Counted from the first letter of the stretch, positions 10,247 through 19,380 are shown. The stretch: DNA of 64,000 nucleotides from Pseudoglutamicibacter albus (GCF_022346425.1 NZ_JAKRCW010000002.1:124001-188000), one strand, 5' to 3'. The notes: generated by a model not told the origin, from the sequence alone. A program made the numbers and translations.

Positions 10247-10989
10247 GCACAGTACGCGAACAACTCCAGGCCGTTGTCGATATGTATGCAGGCGTGCGCG
10301 GGGGTGAATCAGGCCTCGAAGGCGGGCCCGGTGGAAGCGGTTCAGAAGGAAATGTTGAACGGTTGCCGATGTATGCGCGGTTGCGCGGTAAGTTCCCGGT
10401 GCGTAAGCGGGCGGCTGTGCTGGTGTTGTTTGGTGCTCTTGACTCGGTGCCGGCGGTGCATTCTTCCGAGGTAGTGCCCGCTGATCTGGATGTCTTGCTG
10501 CTACGCCGCAGCGACGGCTTGCGTTCGCATGCAGGGCAGATCGCGTTCCCGGGTGGCGGCTGGGAAGAAGGCGACGCCACACTGGTCGATACCGCGTTGC
10601 GTGAAGCAGTTGAGGAAACCGGGCTGGACCCTGAAGGAGTCACGGTTCTGGGGACCCTACCGGTAACACCGACCGTGTCCGGCTACGAGGTCACCCCGGT
10701 ATTGGCGGTGTGGGAGAAACCAAGCAAGGTCGCCCCCGTTGATGTGAATGAATCCGTTGATGTTTTCCGCACACCCGTGGCCGACCTCTTGAGCGCAGAC
10801 GTACGGTGCATCACCGAATTCGAACGCAACGGAAAACCGTTCCGCATGCCGGCCTACCGCCTGCAACAGGGCCTCTTGTGGGGCTTCACCGCGACCGTTC
10901 TCACCTCGATCCTCACCGATGCCGGTTGGCTCGAAACCGGGTGGATGCGCCCGGCAGCCAACCCCGTGAAGGTCAAGCCTAAAACCTGA
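10243..10989 (+). CDS. NUDIX hydrolase, CoA pyrophosphatase type
   Basis: 248 residues. LLLRRSDGLRSHAGQIAFPGG (about residues 86-106) leads into an intact Nudix box G-x5-E-x7-REAVEETG (about 106-128). The LRSHAGQIAFPGG signature is that of the CoA diphosphatase (NudL/UPF0035) subgroup, so the likely substrate is coenzyme A or its derivatives. All metal-binding glutamates are present, unlike the NUDIX-like protein at 3.7 kb. Overlaps nth by ATGA, matching the conserved nth-NUDIX pair of actinobacteria (Rv3674c/Rv3672c region). The N-terminal 45 residues are Gly-rich and probably disordered. Confidence 0.9.
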   Translation: MSTVREQLQAVVDMYAGVRGGESGLEGGPGGSGSEGNVERLPMYARLRGKFPVRKRAAVLVLFGALDSVPAVHSSEVVPADLDVLLLRRSDGLRSHAGQIAFPGGGWEEGDATLVDTALREAVEETGLDPEGVTVLGTLPVTPTVSGYEVTPVLAVWEKPSKVAPVDVNESVDVFRTPVADLLSADVRCITEFERNGKPFRMPAYRLQQGLLWGFTATVLTSILTDAGWLETGWMRPAANPVKVKPKT

Positions 10990-11401
10990 AACAGGTATAC
11001 GTAGCGACCACGGCGGTTATTGGCGGGGGCTCGCGTGAAGGGCGCAGGGCGCTGCGGACCTGCTAGTCCCGGAATCCACACGCGCGTCGATAGCGCCCTT
11101 CTTCCACAGTTTTTGATGTGCAGCGCCATTCGGGTGGCACATACGTTGTGCTGGGTGCATGTGGACTCTCACCAACACCTCAGGCGATGCTCGCTCTCAC
11201 CGCCCGCCCCGGGAAAGGCGCGCGTCTCAAGCGCGCCGCGCCGGCCCCGATCAAGGCCGGGCCTCTGGCGCGGACCCGCGCACAAGTGCGGCACCCACAC
11301 GCATGCTTCAGACCCACCGGCACCGGCGTGCACCGGCCAGCAAGCCCATCGTGATGTGGCATCCCGCAGCTGAGCCGAAAGGGCCGGACAATCTGGCTGG
11401 T
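10990..11401. other. Intergenic gap without a recognisable gene
   Basis: GC-rich stretch between the NUDIX gene and the tad locus. Open frames on both strands look like compositional shadows (Arg/Pro/Ala-rich, no motif). The ssd frame is open back to 11159, so part of this gap may belong to that gene. No convincing terminator or operator was found. Confidence 0.5.
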
Positions 11402-12460
11402 ATGGCGGTGGGCAGCATGACGCTGGGTGGCGTGGCGGCGAGGAACAGTGGCCTGGGCGGCGGCCGTCCGAACTGTGACGTTCGGGGTGAAGCGGCCGTG
11501 GTGGTGCATGGGCTGGGGCTTGAACTCACCGACGCAAACACAGACGATGCGTGCACGTTGCGCGGGAACCCTGATGTTGTGGCGCACCTGGTGGAAGTGA
11601 GTGGTGTTCACACGGCGGCACCCCCGGTAGCCAGCGGTGCCGAGATATGTTTCGTTGGGATTGATTCCGCCGCGGTGTATGCGGCGGCGGCCAGGCATCC
11701 GGGAGCGCATCCGATCGTGATGCCTGCGGGTGCTGAACTGTTGAGCAAGATCGTGTGGGGTAGCCGGCACGGCCCGGTCATGGGGCAGGTTATCGAGATC
11801 GCCGATGGCCCCGGGTCGCGCAATAGCGCGGCGGTCGTTGCGGGTACCGCCAAAGCGATGGGGGACCACGGCTGGTCGGTTGCGATCCTGGACGCGGATC
11901 CGTCCTCGGACACGTGTTGGGCAGCCCCGGGCGGACTGCGCTGGCCGGCGGTGTTGGCCGCGATCGAAGACGGCCCAGCGGCCAGCACGCTTGAACTATT
12001 GCCTCGGCTGGCGGGCGCATATCTTGTCACCTTCCCACCCGATACGGGCGGCGAACTGGGGGAGGAGAGCCTTTCTCTTGCCGTCGCCGCGTTCTCGAGA
12101 GCCGTGGACGTGGTGCTCGTCGATCGCGGACCGGTCTCTCTGCGCGCCTTGAGCGCGGCGGACGGCGCGAGGCGGCACGGCGAGCGCATCGTGTGTTTGC
12201 AGAGGCCGTGGGCGGCGGCTGGTGGTGGGGCGGGTGGTCTTGTGGTGGGTCCTGGTTGGAGTGTTGTGGGGGTTGGGCCGCGTGGCTGTGATTCTCGTAC
12301 GGAGGCCGCGAAGGTGGGTGCGGCGTGGGCTGGGAGTATTCAGGGACGCAGGGTTGTTGCGGGTGCCCGGGCGTTGGCTCGGAAACTGTGGATCCCGCAG
12401 ATGGAAGAGGGGCGAAGTATTGGACACATGGTTGCCGGTGGTTCGAGGAGGGCAGCCTGA
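11402..12460 (+). CDS. Ssd/CpaE-like MinD-superfamily protein of the tad locus
   Basis: About 352 residues from ATG 11402; GTG 11351, ATG 11354 and ATG 11417 are also in frame and the true start is uncertain. Position before tadA, and a receiver-like N-terminus followed by a MinD-type fold, match the septum-site-determining/CpaE-like protein of actinobacterial tad loci (Rv3660c). The expected P-loop is replaced by ADGPGSRNSAAV, with no GKT, while the following AILDADPSS and the GLRWP block typical of this group remain. It probably places or regulates the Tad machine rather than acting as a normal ATPase. Overlaps tadA by one base. Confidence 0.7.
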   Translation: MAVGSMTLGGVAARNSGLGGGRPNCDVRGEAAVVVHGLGLELTDANTDDACTLRGNPDVVAHLVEVSGVHTAAPPVASGAEICFVGIDSAAVYAAAARHPGAHPIVMPAGAELLSKIVWGSRHGPVMGQVIEIADGPGSRNSAAVVAGTAKAMGDHGWSVAILDADPSSDTCWAAPGGLRWPAVLAAIEDGPAASTLELLPRLAGAYLVTFPPDTGGELGEESLSLAVAAFSRAVDVVLVDRGPVSLRALSAADGARRHGERIVCLQRPWAAAGGGAGGLVVGPGWSVVGVGPRGCDSRTEAAKVGAAWAGSIQGRRVVAGARALARKLWIPQMEEGRSIGHMVAGGSRRAA

Positions 12461-13668
12461 TGGGGGCGCCACGTGAACGGGATGGCCGGACGGTGCTGCG
12501 GCACGGGGGCTGGGGTGGGTATTCGCACGAGGTGACGAACCATGTGCGGGAGCAGTTGCTCGAGCGGGGTGAGCGGGCCGATCCGTCGGTGATCGCGAGC
12601 CTGTTGTCTTCGGACGGGGTGGTGCGTGGGCCGGGTGCTTTACGTGAGGCTGCGCAAACGGTTCAACGGAATCTGACTGGTTTGGGGCCGCTCGCGGAGT
12701 TCGCGGAGAAGCCTGGGGTGAGCGATGTTCTGGTGACCTCTGATGGCTGTGTTTGGGTCGATGAAACGGCAGGTTTAGAGCGAACTGGGGTGTGGTTGGA
12801 ACCTGCGGAGGTTGTGGGTATAGCGGTGCGGGTGCTTGGCAGGGCAGGGCGTGCGTTGGATACTGCCCACCCGTATGGCGACGCGGTGGTGGACGGCTAC
12901 AGAGTGCACGCTGTGTTGCCGCCCATCGTTGATGCCCCTGTTTTATCGATCCGCGTCCCTAGCCCGGCGCAAGCGCGGCTCGGCGAGATGTTGGCGGGGC
13001 CGCAGCAAGCCTGGGTTCCCGTACTGAAACGGGTGGTTGAACAGAGGGAAACATTCATGATCAGCGGCGGCACCGGTGCAGGAAAAACAACTCTGCTTTC
13101 CGGGATGCTGGCCGAATGTGTGGCCAGCGAGAGGCTCATTATGATCGAGGACTCGCGTGAACTGCGGCCCCACCATCCGCATACGGTTTCCATGCAGGCG
13201 AGGCAACCCAACGCGGAAGGAACGGGCGAGGTCACGTTGCAAGAACTCGTACGGCAGGCGCTGCGTATGCGGCCGGACCGGCTGATTGTCGGCGAGTGCC
13301 GTGGCGCGGAAATCCAGGACCTCCTCATGGCGTTGAACACCGGACACACCGGCGCGGGCGCTACGGTACACGCGAACTCGATCAACGATGTCCCAGCACG
13401 CCTGATCGCGTTAGGGTCGCTCGCCGGGTGGCGCCCGAGCACCACGGCACTGCAGGCAGCGAGCGCGATCGCCACAGTGATCCACGTGGAACGAACAGAT
13501 CGCGGACGAGGCCCGTCCGCACTAGGTTCGCTACGGCTCACTAAAGAAGGTTCGCTCGAGATTGACGTCCACTATGTCGCCGATGAAACCGGTGCCCCTC
13601 AACGCGTGGATGCACCTGGGTTGGGTGCCGACGGGCTGTGGATCCCCGGGAAGGCGGAGCGGCCGTGA
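12460..13668 (+). CDS. tadA: TadA/CpaF-type secretion ATPase
   Basis: 402 residues from the ATG at 12460, which shares its A with the previous stop and follows GAGGAGGG. Type II/IV secretion ATPase that powers Flp pilus assembly at the cytoplasmic side of the inner membrane. The N-terminal domain ends near residue 170. Walker A is GGTGAGKTT (~200), the Asp box IMIEDSREL (~227), Walker B LIVGECRG (~275), and the His-box region HTGAGATVHAN (~300). It heads a run of overlapping genes (tadB, tadC) and then the pilin genes. Confidence 0.93.
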   Translation: MGAPRERDGRTVLRHGGWGGYSHEVTNHVREQLLERGERADPSVIASLLSSDGVVRGPGALREAAQTVQRNLTGLGPLAEFAEKPGVSDVLVTSDGCVWVDETAGLERTGVWLEPAEVVGIAVRVLGRAGRALDTAHPYGDAVVDGYRVHAVLPPIVDAPVLSIRVPSPAQARLGEMLAGPQQAWVPVLKRVVEQRETFMISGGTGAGKTTLLSGMLAECVASERLIMIEDSRELRPHHPHTVSMQARQPNAEGTGEVTLQELVRQALRMRPDRLIVGECRGAEIQDLLMALNTGHTGAGATVHANSINDVPARLIALGSLAGWRPSTTALQAASAIATVIHVERTDRGRGPSALGSLRLTKEGSLEIDVHYVADETGAPQRVDAPGLGADGLWIPGKAERP

Positions 13669-14537
13669 TGTACGCGTGGATTGCCGCAACACTCTTGTTC
13701 GTCAGCATACTGTCATGGAAGGGGTGGGGCGCCAGGCGCTCGCCGACAGGAACCTCCCTCCGAACGAGCGCGGCCTCCCGTGCCACCTCATCCATCAACC
13801 CGGAGACATCAACAGGCAAGGCATCTGAACACCCCTCGGCTACATCGCGGCGTGCAGTGCCACGCGAAGATCGGCGAGAAGAAGCGGGTGAGGAACCCAG
13901 CGAAGAGCTCGCAGTCACCTATGACATCGCCCAACGGGTCATCTCAACGCTCGCGTCACTCATGCGTTCAGGTGCGCACCACCGCTACGCGTGGGAAGCC
14001 CTCACCTCGGCACTCGAGGTTGAAACCCAAGCAACTGCCGGCCCCGCTTCAACACGGGCTCATGCACGTGAGTTAGAGGCGTGGCATCACGCCGCTTCAA
14101 TGACCGCATCGCGCATAGCTCTTGGCGCCCCATTGACTCTTACAGGCCTCAAGAGAACGAACCCGGATGAGCATGAACTACCGGCGATGCTGCGGCACGT
14201 GTACTGGGCCCAACAGTTGGCAGAAGCCACCGGGATTGCTCATGCTGAATTGCTTGAAGCGCTGGCATCACACGCCCAAGCCCGGGCGGCGGCTATCCGC
14301 AGCCAAGTCACCGGGATAGCCGCGGCCCAGACGACCCGCCGCATTCTCGCACTCTTGCCGCTGGGTGGACTCCTCATGGCGCAACTACTAGGAGCCGACC
14401 CGGTAGGGACCCTGTTCACGACCACTGCAGGGCACGTGTGCCTCTTCGCCGGTTGCCTGCTCTGGGCCGCATCCCTCATATGGTCGCGGCACCTCATCCG
14501 AAAAATGTCCTACAACACCACCGAGGCCGGCTCATGA
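13668..14537 (+). CDS. tadB: TadB-like inner-membrane protein (T2SSF)
   Basis: About 289 residues. The start ATG overlaps the tadA stop (GTG 13665 is an alternative). One N-terminal membrane helix, then a charged linker (~residues 20-85), a helical cytoplasmic region of the type II secretion system F kind, and two C-terminal helices (ILALLPLGGLLMAQLLG and VCLFAGCLLWAASLIW). Family match is by topology and position; sequence motifs are weak. It should form the inner-membrane platform for pilus assembly with TadC. Overlaps tadC by ATGA. Confidence 0.8.
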   Translation: MYAWIAATLLFVSILSWKGWGARRSPTGTSLRTSAASRATSSINPETSTGKASEHPSATSRRAVPREDRREEAGEEPSEELAVTYDIAQRVISTLASLMRSGAHHRYAWEALTSALEVETQATAGPASTRAHARELEAWHHAASMTASRIALGAPLTLTGLKRTNPDEHELPAMLRHVYWAQQLAEATGIAHAELLEALASHAQARAAAIRSQVTGIAAAQTTRRILALLPLGGLLMAQLLGADPVGTLFTTTAGHVCLFAGCLLWAASLIWSRHLIRKMSYNTTEAGS

Positions 14538-15184
14538 CAACACTGATCCTTACAGCGCAGCCAGGTTCCACGATGACGCTGAGCGCATGGATCTGTGCCG
14601 GGATGCTGGCTGTGGCGATCCTGGCGTGGGCCCCGCGATCCAACGGGAGGCAACGCCTAACCACGACGCACCCCAGGGGCAGCGAACAGGTTGCTAGCCC
14701 TTCGGCTCGGTCTTCTGCGAATCCCTTGCCGCGCGATCCGGCGAGTTCGTTAGCGGATGATTTTGGGGATGCCGAATATGCGCCGTTGATAGCCGAGGCC
14801 CTGGCCTTATGCATCGAATCAGGCATGTCCCTCGAGTACGCGTTGGCGACGCTGGATAACTCGACCGGTAACGCTTTAGGGCTCAACCGGGTCGCTACCG
14901 CGCTGGCGTGGGGCATAGAAGGCGAAAAAGCGTTCAGCTACGCACCAAACGCCCAACAACTAGGTTCGTTCATCCAGGTCTCCAGGAGCACCGGAGCGCC
15001 CGTGGCCGAACTGTTGAGACAGTCGAGTAAACATCAACGCGCCGCGAACGAAGACCGGATGAAGGCCCAAGCGGAACGCCTCGGTGTGCGCGTGGTGATC
15101 CCACTCGGGCTCTGCGCCCTCCCCGCATTTATATGCCTCGGCGTGATCCCGGTAGCTCTCGCGCTCCAACCGTGGAACCAATAA
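14534..15184 (+). CDS. tadC: TadC-like inner-membrane protein
   Basis: 216 residues from the ATG at 14534 (ATGA overlap with tadB). An N-terminal membrane helix (MLAVAILAWA), a charged linker, a cytoplasmic helical T2SSF-like region (residues ~75-165, including SRSTGAPVAELLRQSS), and a C-terminal hydrophobic segment (IPLGLCALPAFICLGVIPVALAL). This is the short actinobacterial form of TadC. It completes the inner-membrane platform. Confidence 0.8.
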   Translation: MTTLILTAQPGSTMTLSAWICAGMLAVAILAWAPRSNGRQRLTTTHPRGSEQVASPSARSSANPLPRDPASSLADDFGDAEYAPLIAEALALCIESGMSLEYALATLDNSTGNALGLNRVATALAWGIEGEKAFSYAPNAQQLGSFIQVSRSTGAPVAELLRQSSKHQRAANEDRMKAQAERLGVRVVIPLGLCALPAFICLGVIPVALALQPWNQ

Positions 15185-15439
15185 CGCAGCATTCTGCATT
15201 CACGGCGTGTGCTAGGCCCGGCAGATATGCGGGCGAGTAGGTACAGGTGCCAGTGCAGACGCAGTTCCGTTATCCACGGCTCTGAATTCCAGGTGGGGCC
15301 ATCCACAGATTCTCTTCCACAACCCAGAAGTATCACCGCAGCCGGAAGACTCTAAACATCGGGGCAACACCCGATAAGAACCGGGTAGTTCCCGGCAGTA
15401 AACACGATCCACAACACCTCAAACGGTCAGGAGGACCAC
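15185..15439. other. Intergenic region with DnaA-box-like motifs
   Basis: Separates the tad machine genes from the pilin genes and should contain the pilin promoter. It has TTATCCACG at 15270-15278 (one mismatch to the DnaA box) and three looser TCCACA motifs in the same orientation near 15301, 15315 and 15408. No gene seen. Pilin Shine-Dalgarno CAGGAGG is at 15428-15434. Confidence 0.4.
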
Positions 15440-15685
15440 ATGGAAAAGAACCGCACCGCAACCGCATCGCCACAGCCACAACCGCTGCGGCACACACAGC
15501 CGCAGTCACAGCGAAGGACGCAACCTCGGCAGATTCTCGACCCCGAAGCAGGGATCGCGACCGCTGAGTTTTCGATCGTCACGCTGGCCGCCGTTGGTTT
15601 TGCGGGGCTGCTGGTGACGATCTTGAGCGGAGGCCAAGTCAAGGGAATGTTGATGGGGTTGATCTCCAAAGCCCTCGGCTCATAG
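15440..15685 (+). CDS. Flp-like pilin subunit (DUF4244 type)
   Basis: An 81-residue protein preceded by a strong AGGAGG. A polar Gln/Thr-rich leader of ~37 residues is followed by DPEAGIATAEFSIVTLAAVG and a hydrophobic helix, then a short tail. The G-x4-E arrangement at the start of the helix resembles the prepilin cleavage/assembly region of Flp and TadE proteins. The long leader is the DUF4244 form found in actinobacterial tad loci (Rv3656c). Likely the major pilin subunit. Confidence 0.85.
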   Translation: MEKNRTATASPQPQPLRHTQPQSQRRTQPRQILDPEAGIATAEFSIVTLAAVGFAGLLVTILSGGQVKGMLMGLISKALGS

Positions 15686-15717
15686 ACGGCACAACATCAA
15701 GCAGGCAGGAGGACACA

Positions 15718-16317
15718 ATGAACTCGTCATCCGACCAGACCCGCAAGCGTGGCGTGCAGATCCACCCACGCGGCATAGGGACCCACCCGAGCAGGACAGA
15801 GGCCCACCCGAGCGGGACACACGCTCACCCACGCAGCGTGGTGGTAGAGCAGCCGCTGGAACCGCTCGGAGTGCCAGCCCCGATGCGGCAAACGCGGAAC
15901 CATCCTGCACGGGGTTACGCGCCGCAGGGTTACCCGCCGCAGGGTTACTCCATGCAGCGCTGCTCCGGGCAGGGGCGCGCGGCGCGGGGGTCGGTCACAG
16001 CGGAGTTCGCTGTCCTCCTGCCTGCTCTCGTACTGTTGCTGGCCTTTGTCGGGGCCGTCGCGACAGTGGGGACTGCGCAGGTGCGTGCCCAACACGCGGC
16101 CGGAATCGCGGCCAGGGAAGAAGCCAGGGGAGCGCACGTCGACGTTGCGCGAGTAGCGGGGGCTGGTGCGACCCACCGAGTCCAACGCAGCAACGAATGG
16201 GTCACCGTTGAGGTGAAGAACACCGTCAAACTATGGAAATTCCTCGGCCCTGGAATCCCGGTGGAAGCCACCGCGACAGCACGCGTTGAAGAGGTAGTCA
16301 GCGATGCGCTCAAATAA
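15718..16317 (+). CDS. TadE-like pseudopilin with repetitive leader
   Basis: 199 residues. Residues 1-90 are low-complexity, with His/Pro repeats (HPSRTEAHPSGTHAHP) and Gly-Tyr-Pro-Gln repeats (about 15913-15955). Then GSVTAEFAVLLPALVLLLAFVGAVATVGTAQ (residues ~92-122), the TadE signature with a hydrophobic N-terminal helix after a Gly-x4-Glu site, and a ~75-residue extracellular domain. The leader is unusually long for TadE (normally under 30 residues), so either it is real or translation starts further in; I see no better start. Overlaps the next gene by 14 bases. Confidence 0.8.
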   Translation: MNSSSDQTRKRGVQIHPRGIGTHPSRTEAHPSGTHAHPRSVVVEQPLEPLGVPAPMRQTRNHPARGYAPQGYPPQGYSMQRCSGQGRAARGSVTAEFAVLLPALVLLLAFVGAVATVGTAQVRAQHAAGIAAREEARGAHVDVARVAGAGATHRVQRSNEWVTVEVKNTVKLWKFLGPGIPVEATATARVEEVVSDALK

Positions 16318-16765
16318 ACCGCTGAGAACCGGTGAACAACAGCCGCGTGAAGATAGCTCCCGCAAGGAGATCCCACGCGAAGATTGGACGCAGGAAACCG
16401 GTGCCGCTACGGCGCTGGTGATCGGCCTCTTGGTCTTCGGCCTTCTGGCAGCACTCAGCGTTGCGATGTGGGCTGTTTCCGCAGCGGACCAAGCGCGAGC
16501 TAAAACCGCGGCAGACCTCGCCGCGCTCGCCGCCGCGGACGCACACCGCGGAGTCATCTCAGCAGGAAACCCGTGCGCGCTCGCCGCAACGATAGCTGCC
16601 AAGCACGAGTCCGAACTCACCACATGCACATTGTTGGCTGGCGAAGGGGCCACGGTTCGTATCGTCACGAAAGCTCACAGGAGCGGATGGTTCAAAGGAT
16701 GGCCCCTACCCGCGATGCAAGCTGAGTCTTACGCCGGACCACCAACAATCGAGGAAGCGGAATGA
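16304..16765 (+). CDS. TadE/TadG-like protein of the helicase-secretion neighbourhood
   Basis: 153 residues. A polar leader of ~30 residues, then TGAATALVIGLLVFGLLAALSVAMWAVSAADQARAKTAADLAALAAAD. That is a single membrane helix followed by the Q-x-R-A-x-T-A-A-D-L-A-A-L-A-A-A-D block characteristic of the TadE-like protein that sits between the tad genes and a DEAH helicase in actinobacteria (Rv3654c). Two cysteines in the distal domain (NPCAL, TTCTL) may pair. Last gene of the tad run. Confidence 0.85.
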   Translation: MRSNKPLRTGEQQPREDSSRKEIPREDWTQETGAATALVIGLLVFGLLAALSVAMWAVSAADQARAKTAADLAALAAADAHRGVISAGNPCALAATIAAKHESELTTCTLLAGEGATVRIVTKAHRSGWFKGWPLPAMQAESYAGPPTIEEAE

Positions 16766-16800
16766 AACACGGAAGAATACGGAGGGGGAGCAAATCGCGC

Positions 16801-19200
16801 TCAGCGGCGTTTACGGTGAGCGGGTACGAAACGCAGGATTTCGCTTAGCAGAGCGATCGCACCGGCTTTATCTAGAGGGTTGTTCTTGTTACCGCACTTA
16901 GGGGACTGAACACAGGAAGGGCATCCGGAAGAGCATTCGCACGAGCGGATCGCATCCCGTGTAGCCTCCAGCCAGAACGGGGCCATCGCGTGAGCACGCT
17001 CGGTGAAACCCGCACCACCTGCATGGCCGTCGTAGACGAAAATGGTGGGCGACTCAGTATCAATGTGCATCGCGGTAGAGACCCCGCCAATGTCCCAACG
17101 GTCACTCGTGACCAACAACGGCAACAGACCAATCGCGGCATGCTCCGCGGCATGCAACGAACCAGGGATAGCGCCAGCCTGAACTCCAGCCGAATGCAAG
17201 CGCGGCTCAGGGATCGTGAACCACACGCCTTTGGTGAACAGCTCACGCGGCTCAAGCTCAAGTGGCTCCTCACTCAAAATCTCGTTAGAAATCAACGCTT
17301 TACGTTGGAAAGAAACCACCTGCGTTGTCACCAGTAGGTCCCCGTAGTAGACGCCTATCTCGCCCCATTTCTCCTCATGCGTCACATCCAGGACTTTCAC
17401 GCTCGTGATATCGCGGGCTTGAGTATAGAAATCAGGCTCAGCTGCGGTAGCGAGGACCACGTGGTTCTCCTCATCTAAAACATCAACCACATAGCGCTTG
17501 CCCTGATGCAGATACACGGCACCCTCATGAGCCTGATAGTGCGCCTGTGAAGAGTCCATCGTCGCGATCACGGCACCCGTCTGGGAGTCGATGACCTGCA
17601 TCGGGTCGCCACCCACCGAACGCAGGTCCACGAACTCGTGAGCAGACTCAGCGTGAACCCAAAACCATCCCGATGGGCGGCGACGCAAAATACCGCGTTC
17701 CTCCAGATCCTCAACCAACTCCCGCGCGGTATCCCCAAACAAGCCCATATCGTTGACTGTCAAGGGAAGCTCAGCGGCAGCCGCGACCAAATGCGGCTGT
17801 AGAACATAGGGGTTCGAAGGGTCAAAAACACTCGCCTCAACCCCGGAATCCAGCAACGTTTCCGGGTGATGGACCAAAAACGCATCGAGCGGGTCGTCGC
17901 CTGCAATGAACGTGGCCAAAGACTCCTGCCCGCCGCGACCGGCACGCCCAATCTGTTGGAAGAACGAGGCACGCGTCCCCGGCCAGCCCGCCACCAGCAC
18001 CGCATCCAGACCCGCGATGTCGATACCCAATTCAAGCGCGGACGTCGATGCGACCCCCAGTAGCTGGCCCGAGCGTAACGCGTCTTCCAAAGCGCGGCGT
18101 TCCTGCGGCAAATACCCTGATCTATAAGCCGCGATGCGACCCGGCAGGGAATCATCGACTTCTTCTAGAAGCCGGCGAGTCGAAGCGGAAATCGCCTCGG
18201 CACCCCGCCGGGAGCGGATAAACGCCAGGGTCCGTACATGTCCAGAGACGAGGTTGGCCAGCAAGTCAGCGGTTTCAGCGACGAGGGAGCGGCGCAAGAA
18301 CACGCCGTTCTCACCACGTTGGTCGGTCAACGGCGGCTCCCACAGCACCACGGTCGTCTCCCCGGCCTCCGAGGTGTCCTGCGTTACCGCGCACGCTTCC
18401 CGTCCCGTCAAGCGCGTGAACGTCGCGGCGGGTTCAGCGCTCGTCGCGCTCGCCCCGACCACCCGTACGTCCGCGCCGTAATGTTCGGCGATCCGTAGCA
18501 GGCGCCGCAATAGAACGGCAACGTGGGAACCGAAAACCCCGCGATAAGAATGCGCCTCGTCCACCACGATGTGCGTGAGCTTCCGTAGGAACGGCGCCCA
18601 CCGTGTGTGGTTGGGCAGGATCCCGTAGTGGAGCATGTCTGGGTTGGTGAGTAGAAAGTTGGCGTGGTCCCGTACCCAGCGTCGTTCTTCGGGCGGGGTG
18701 TCGCCGTCGTATGTTGCGGCCCTGACACCGGGTACGGCGAGTTCCTCGATGCTGGTGAGTTGGTCGCCGGTCAACGCTTTGGTTGGTGCGATATAGAGGG
18801 CGGTCGCTTCGCCGCGACCACCCGACAGGACGCTGGCCGTCGGTGAGGCGGCACCGTTGTGGGGCGCTCTGGCTCCCGCATTGTGATGCGTCGTGTTGAT
18901 GCGTGCTCCGCGGGTCAGCGCATCGAGCACCGGCATGAGGTAGGCCAGTGATTTACCTGAGGCGGTTCCGGTGGCGATGATGGTGTCGTGGCCGGTGTGG
19001 ATGAGGTTGGCGGCTTCGACTTGGTGCCGGTAGGGCTGATGGACTCCGGCCTCACCCCAGGCATGGCGGGCATCCGGGTGCAGCCATTCGGGCCAGGGAG
19101 CATATTCGGCTTCGCGGGAGGGCATGACTCGGACGTGCCGTAGCGTCTCGGGTTCATCGCCGCGGCCCAGCAGGGGAACCAGTGTCCGAAAATCTTTCAT
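16801..19200 (-). CDS. DEAH-box helicase of the tad neighbourhood (DUF1998)
   Basis: About 799 residues from ATG 19200 (preceded by AGGGG); GTG 19233 in the same frame is an alternative. Superfamily 2 helicase: IIATGTASGKS (motif I), VVDEAHSYRG (motif II), VVGASATSAEP (motif III) and QQIGRAGRGGQ (motif VI). The C-terminal DUF1998 part has a cysteine cluster CECSSGCPSC...C that should bind a metal. Orthologues sit convergent to the tad genes in many actinobacteria (Rv3649). Related YprA/MrfA helicases act in DNA repair; a role in pilus biology has not been shown. Confidence 0.9.
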   Translation of the reverse strand: MKDFRTLVPLLGRGDEPETLRHVRVMPSREAEYAPWPEWLHPDARHAWGEAGVHQPYRHQVEAANLIHTGHDTIIATGTASGKSLAYLMPVLDALTRGARINTTHHNAGARAPHNGAASPTASVLSGGRGEATALYIAPTKALTGDQLTSIEELAVPGVRAATYDGDTPPEERRWVRDHANFLLTNPDMLHYGILPNHTRWAPFLRKLTHIVVDEAHSYRGVFGSHVAVLLRRLLRIAEHYGADVRVVGASATSAEPAATFTRLTGREACAVTQDTSEAGETTVVLWEPPLTDQRGENGVFLRRSLVAETADLLANLVSGHVRTLAFIRSRRGAEAISASTRRLLEEVDDSLPGRIAAYRSGYLPQERRALEDALRSGQLLGVASTSALELGIDIAGLDAVLVAGWPGTRASFFQQIGRAGRGGQESLATFIAGDDPLDAFLVHHPETLLDSGVEASVFDPSNPYVLQPHLVAAAAELPLTVNDMGLFGDTARELVEDLEERGILRRRPSGWFWVHAESAHEFVDLRSVGGDPMQVIDSQTGAVIATMDSSQAHYQAHEGAVYLHQGKRYVVDVLDEENHVVLATAAEPDFYTQARDITSVKVLDVTHEEKWGEIGVYYGDLLVTTQVVSFQRKALISNEILSEEPLELEPRELFTKGVWFTIPEPRLHSAGVQAGAIPGSLHAAEHAAIGLLPLLVTSDRWDIGGVSTAMHIDTESPTIFVYDGHAGGAGFTERAHAMAPFWLEATRDAIRSCECSSGCPSCVQSPKCGNKNNPLDKAGAIALLSEILRFVPAHRKRR

Positions 19201-19344
19201 ATCCCCTGCATCTTCCCACAGCCACGCCGTCACAGAGCCCCACCCGCCTCACGGCCAGCCAACCCACAGCCAGCCAACTCGCCGCCAGCCAACCCACAGC
19301 CGCGCAACAACCGTCTTGTTTCACGGATGTGGGCTTAAAGCCGT

Positions 19345-19380
19345 GGCGCCGCCCCTCCCAAGGTGCGGGAGGGCGGCGCC
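19345..19380. other. GC-rich hairpin between helicase and acetyltransferase genes
   Basis: GGCGCCGCCCCTCCC and GGGAGGGCGGCGCC form a 14-bp stem with one bulged base and a six- to seven-base loop. No T-run follows on either strand, so it may be a weak or factor-dependent terminator for the acetyltransferase. Just before it, 19247-19305 repeats CAGCCAACC-type units several times. Confidence 0.5.

Noticed and set aside
11020-11373. Possible small genes between the NUDIX gene and ssd
   Set aside because: Overlapping Pro/Arg/His-rich frames in several phases, no Shine-Dalgarno and no recognisable fold.
19247-19305. CRISPR-like repeats (CAGCCAACC units)
   Set aside because: Units are very short and irregular, without spacers of constant length; no cas genes in the window.
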